Shown here: one piece after another, positions 40,785 to 42,407 of the stretch
Position numbering within the stretch: position 1 is the stretch's first letter
Layout of the letters: the number at the start of each line of letters is the position of its first letter
Origin: Myxococcales bacterium
Lineage (GTDB): Bacteria > Myxococcota_A > Polyangia > Polyangiales > Polyangiaceae
Length of the DNA stretch: 42,407 nt
NCBI GenBank assembly: GCA_025355005.1
Contig: JANXLV010000259.1
Span: forward strand, 1-42,407
Reading direction: 5' to 3'
Translations under genes and position numbers: made by a program
The notes under the pieces: model-generated
Database searches by the model: none
Told to the model about the DNA's origin: nothing
Seen by the model: the letters and a program-made list of their open reading frames with translations, nothing else

Positions 40785-41606
40785 ATGTCCCAGATGGACG
40801 ACGACGAGAACATGAGCAAACCGTTCCGGCCGCTGCTGCGCGCCGGGACTCGGTACTCGCGCGATGCCGCCGACCGCCCGATCCTGATGTTCGAGGACGT
40901 GTACAAGTCGTATCGGCCAGGCGTGCCGGTGCTTCGTGGCACCAACTTGATCATCGAGCGCGGCGAGTTCGTGTTCATCACCGGGCCCAGCGGCTCTGGC
41001 AAGAGCACGCTCCTCCGCCTGCTCTACCGCGCCGACATGGTGGACCAGGGCCGCATCCTGTTCCTGGGCCGTGACATCGCGCGGCTTCGCGACGACTCCG
41101 TCCCGTTCCTTCGGCGCAACATCGGCGTGGTCTTCCAGGACTTCAAGCTGGTGACGTCATGGAGCGTGTTCGAGAACGTTGCGATCACGCTCGAGGTCCT
41201 CGGTCTTCCGAGCCGCCTCATTCGTTCGCGGGTCGGCGAGGCCCTCGAGCGCGTCGGCCTCACCGGTCGCGGCGGCGATCCCGCTGGGGTGCTTTCTGGC
41301 GGTGAGCAGCAGCGCGTGGCCGTTGCACGCGCCATCGTCGGTGAGCCCGCGCTGGTCCTTGCAGACGAGCCCACGGGCAACCTGGACCCGCAGCTCGCGC
41401 TCGACATCCTCGGCCTGTTCGAGGAGATCAACGACGCGGGCACGACGGTGCTCTTCGCGACGCACGATCGCTCGCTGCTCGACATCAGGGCGCGCCGCTT
41501 GATCGTTCTCGACGAGGGCAAGGCGATGGATGTGCCGACCGGCATCGCCCTCCACGACGACGACGAGGACGACGACGACGAATTGCCGAGCGGCCTTCCG
41601 CTCTGA
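40785..41606 (+). CDS. ftsE: Cell-division ABC transporter ATP-binding protein FtsE
   Basis: 273 aa. All ABC ATPase motifs are intact: Walker A GPSGSGKST, Q-loop VVFQDFKLV, signature LSGGEQQRVAVARAI, Walker B LVLADEPTGNLD and H-loop ATHD. MFEDVYKSYRPGVPVLRG and the FtsX gene immediately downstream identify it as FtsE, which with FtsX activates peptidoglycan hydrolases at division. Usual FtsE is about 220-230 aa. Here there is an N-terminal arm of about 30 residues and a C-terminal acidic tail (HDDDEDDDDE). Internal ATGs at 40794 and 40812 are possible starts and would shorten the arm. Confidence 0.94.
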   Translation: MSQMDDDENMSKPFRPLLRAGTRYSRDAADRPILMFEDVYKSYRPGVPVLRGTNLIIERGEFVFITGPSGSGKSTLLRLLYRADMVDQGRILFLGRDIARLRDDSVPFLRRNIGVVFQDFKLVTSWSVFENVAITLEVLGLPSRLIRSRVGEALERVGLTGRGGDPAGVLSGGEQQRVAVARAIVGEPALVLADEPTGNLDPQLALDILGLFEEINDAGTTVLFATHDRSLLDIRARRLIVLDEGKAMDVPTGIALHDDDEDDDDELPSGLPL

Positions 41607-41620
41607 TTGCGAGGACACGG

Positions 41621-42407
41621 ATGTTCGAAGGTGCGACCAGACGGGCCAGGCGCGGGATGCTGCGCGAGTGGCGATTGCATGCGCTCAGTGTTTTCTCGCT
41701 GATGGTGGCGTTCGTGTGCCTTGGCGCCGCGCTCCTGGTGGTGACGAACCTGCGCGCGATCGAGGATCGCTGGGCCCATGCAGGCCGCGCCTCGATCTAC
41801 CTGAAGGACAGCGCGACCCAGGAAGACGTGGAGTCGCTGAAGAGCGCGCTCTCCAAGCTGCCGTTCGTGACGCAGGTCCGCTACGTCTCCGCAGGCCAGG
41901 CGCGCCTCGAGTTCGGCTCGCAAGAAGTGAACAGGAAGAGTGAGCTCGCGGCGCTACCGCCCGAGGCGTTCCCGGCGTCGATCGAGATCGAGGTGCTCTC
42001 CACCGTGACCGACGACGAGCTCGCCGACACCGTGACGAAGCTCCAGAAGATCCCCAGCGTGGAGGACGTCGAGACGTACCAGGCGTGGACCGACAGGCTC
42101 GGGAAGCTCGTGCGCGGCGGCGTGGCGGCAGCGGCGCTCCTCGCAGTCGTCGTCTTCGCCTCGGTGCTCGCGGTCGTCGGCTCGACCATTCGCCTCGCCC
42201 TCCAGAGGCGCCGCACCGAGGTCGAGGTGCTCAAGCTCGTCGGAGCAACGGATCGCTTCGTCAAAGGGCCTTTTCTTCTCGAAGGAAGCGCGCAAGGAGC
42301 GCTCGGAGCCCTCGGGGCCATCGCCCTTCTCGCCGCGCTCTTCCTCCTCGTGCGAGGTCGCCTCGATGGTGAGCTCGCCGCGTTGATCGGCGTCGATCCG
42401 ACGTTTC
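41621..42407 (+). CDS. ftsX: Cell-division protein FtsX, N-terminal part (cut by window edge)
   Basis: About 262 residues are visible from ATG 41621, 14 nt after ftsE, running off the right edge. A cytoplasmic N-terminus and first membrane helix (HALSVFSLMVAFVCLGAALLVV) are followed by the periplasmic FtsX domain with ASIYLKDSATQEDVESLKSAL and LPPEAFPASIEIEV. A second helix then leads to the conserved cytoplasmic RRTEVEVLKLVGATDRFVKGPFLLEG segment and a third helix. This is the standard FtsX order; the last membrane helix lies beyond the window. It partners with FtsE. Confidence 0.93.
   Translation, partial: MFEGATRRARRGMLREWRLHALSVFSLMVAFVCLGAALLVVTNLRAIEDRWAHAGRASIYLKDSATQEDVESLKSALSKLPFVTQVRYVSAGQARLEFGSQEVNRKSELAALPPEAFPASIEIEVLSTVTDDELADTVTKLQKIPSVEDVETYQAWTDRLGKLVRGGVAAAALLAVVVFASVLAVVGSTIRLALQRRRTEVEVLKLVGATDRFVKGPFLLEGSAQGALGALGAIALLAALFLLVRGRLDGELAALIGVDPTF

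Overview
The window reads as a high-GC, gene-dense stretch of chromosome from a predatory or social delta-type bacterium, most likely a myxobacterium (Myxococcota, Polyangia-like). The pointers are two eukaryotic-type Ser/Thr kinases, many Cys-rich or 'DAG/DAS'-linked lipoproteins, a sigma-54 enhancer-binding protein, and a gliding-type cluster of TPR proteins, an outer-membrane barrel and an AgmX/PglI-type TonB-like protein. I see no rRNA, tRNA or CRISPR array. The only trace of a mobile element is a transposase C-terminus cut by the left edge.

Layout. 1-114: tail of an IS4/Tn5-like transposase. 190-2747 (minus): a membrane Ser/Thr kinase translationally coupled to a secreted membrane-anchored protein. 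2923-5295: a 14-repeat RCC1-type surface propeller protein. 5340-9338 (plus): thiolase, DEDDh exonuclease with a WYL-like tail, a lipoprotein with a two-lobed aspartyl-protease fold that has lost both catalytic aspartate triads, and coaD. 9328-10191 (minus): membrane protein. 10271-12608 (plus): nucleoside salvage (purine nucleoside phosphorylase, cytidine deaminase) plus an unknown gene. 12718-13914 (minus): Cys-rich lipoprotein whose 3' end looks frameshifted. 14262-20707 (plus): an operon of two HzsA-like (hydrazine-synthase-alpha-like) c-type heme lipoproteins flanking a secreted HEAT-repeat protein. 20708-24460 (minus): a degenerate ABC ATPase, an unknown protein, proB and a zinc-finger membrane protein. 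24521-25687: second kinase. 25691-26458 (minus): DUF1223 thioredoxin-like protein. 26564-28834: sigma-54 activator. 28961-40701: lipoprotein, outer-membrane barrel, three TPR proteins, a small secreted protein, the AgmX/PglI-type protein and a membrane protein. 40785-42407: ftsE and the start of ftsX.

The genome is very compact. Many neighbours overlap by ATGA/GTGA, and convergent pairs abut or overlap with no visible terminators. The two regions most worth following are the HzsA-like/HEAT heme operon (14262-20707) and the envelope-spanning, gliding-type cluster that runs into ftsEX (28961-42407). Smaller oddities are three catalytically degenerate enzyme folds and a probable frameshift. All family assignments come from reading motifs by eye; no database search was possible.
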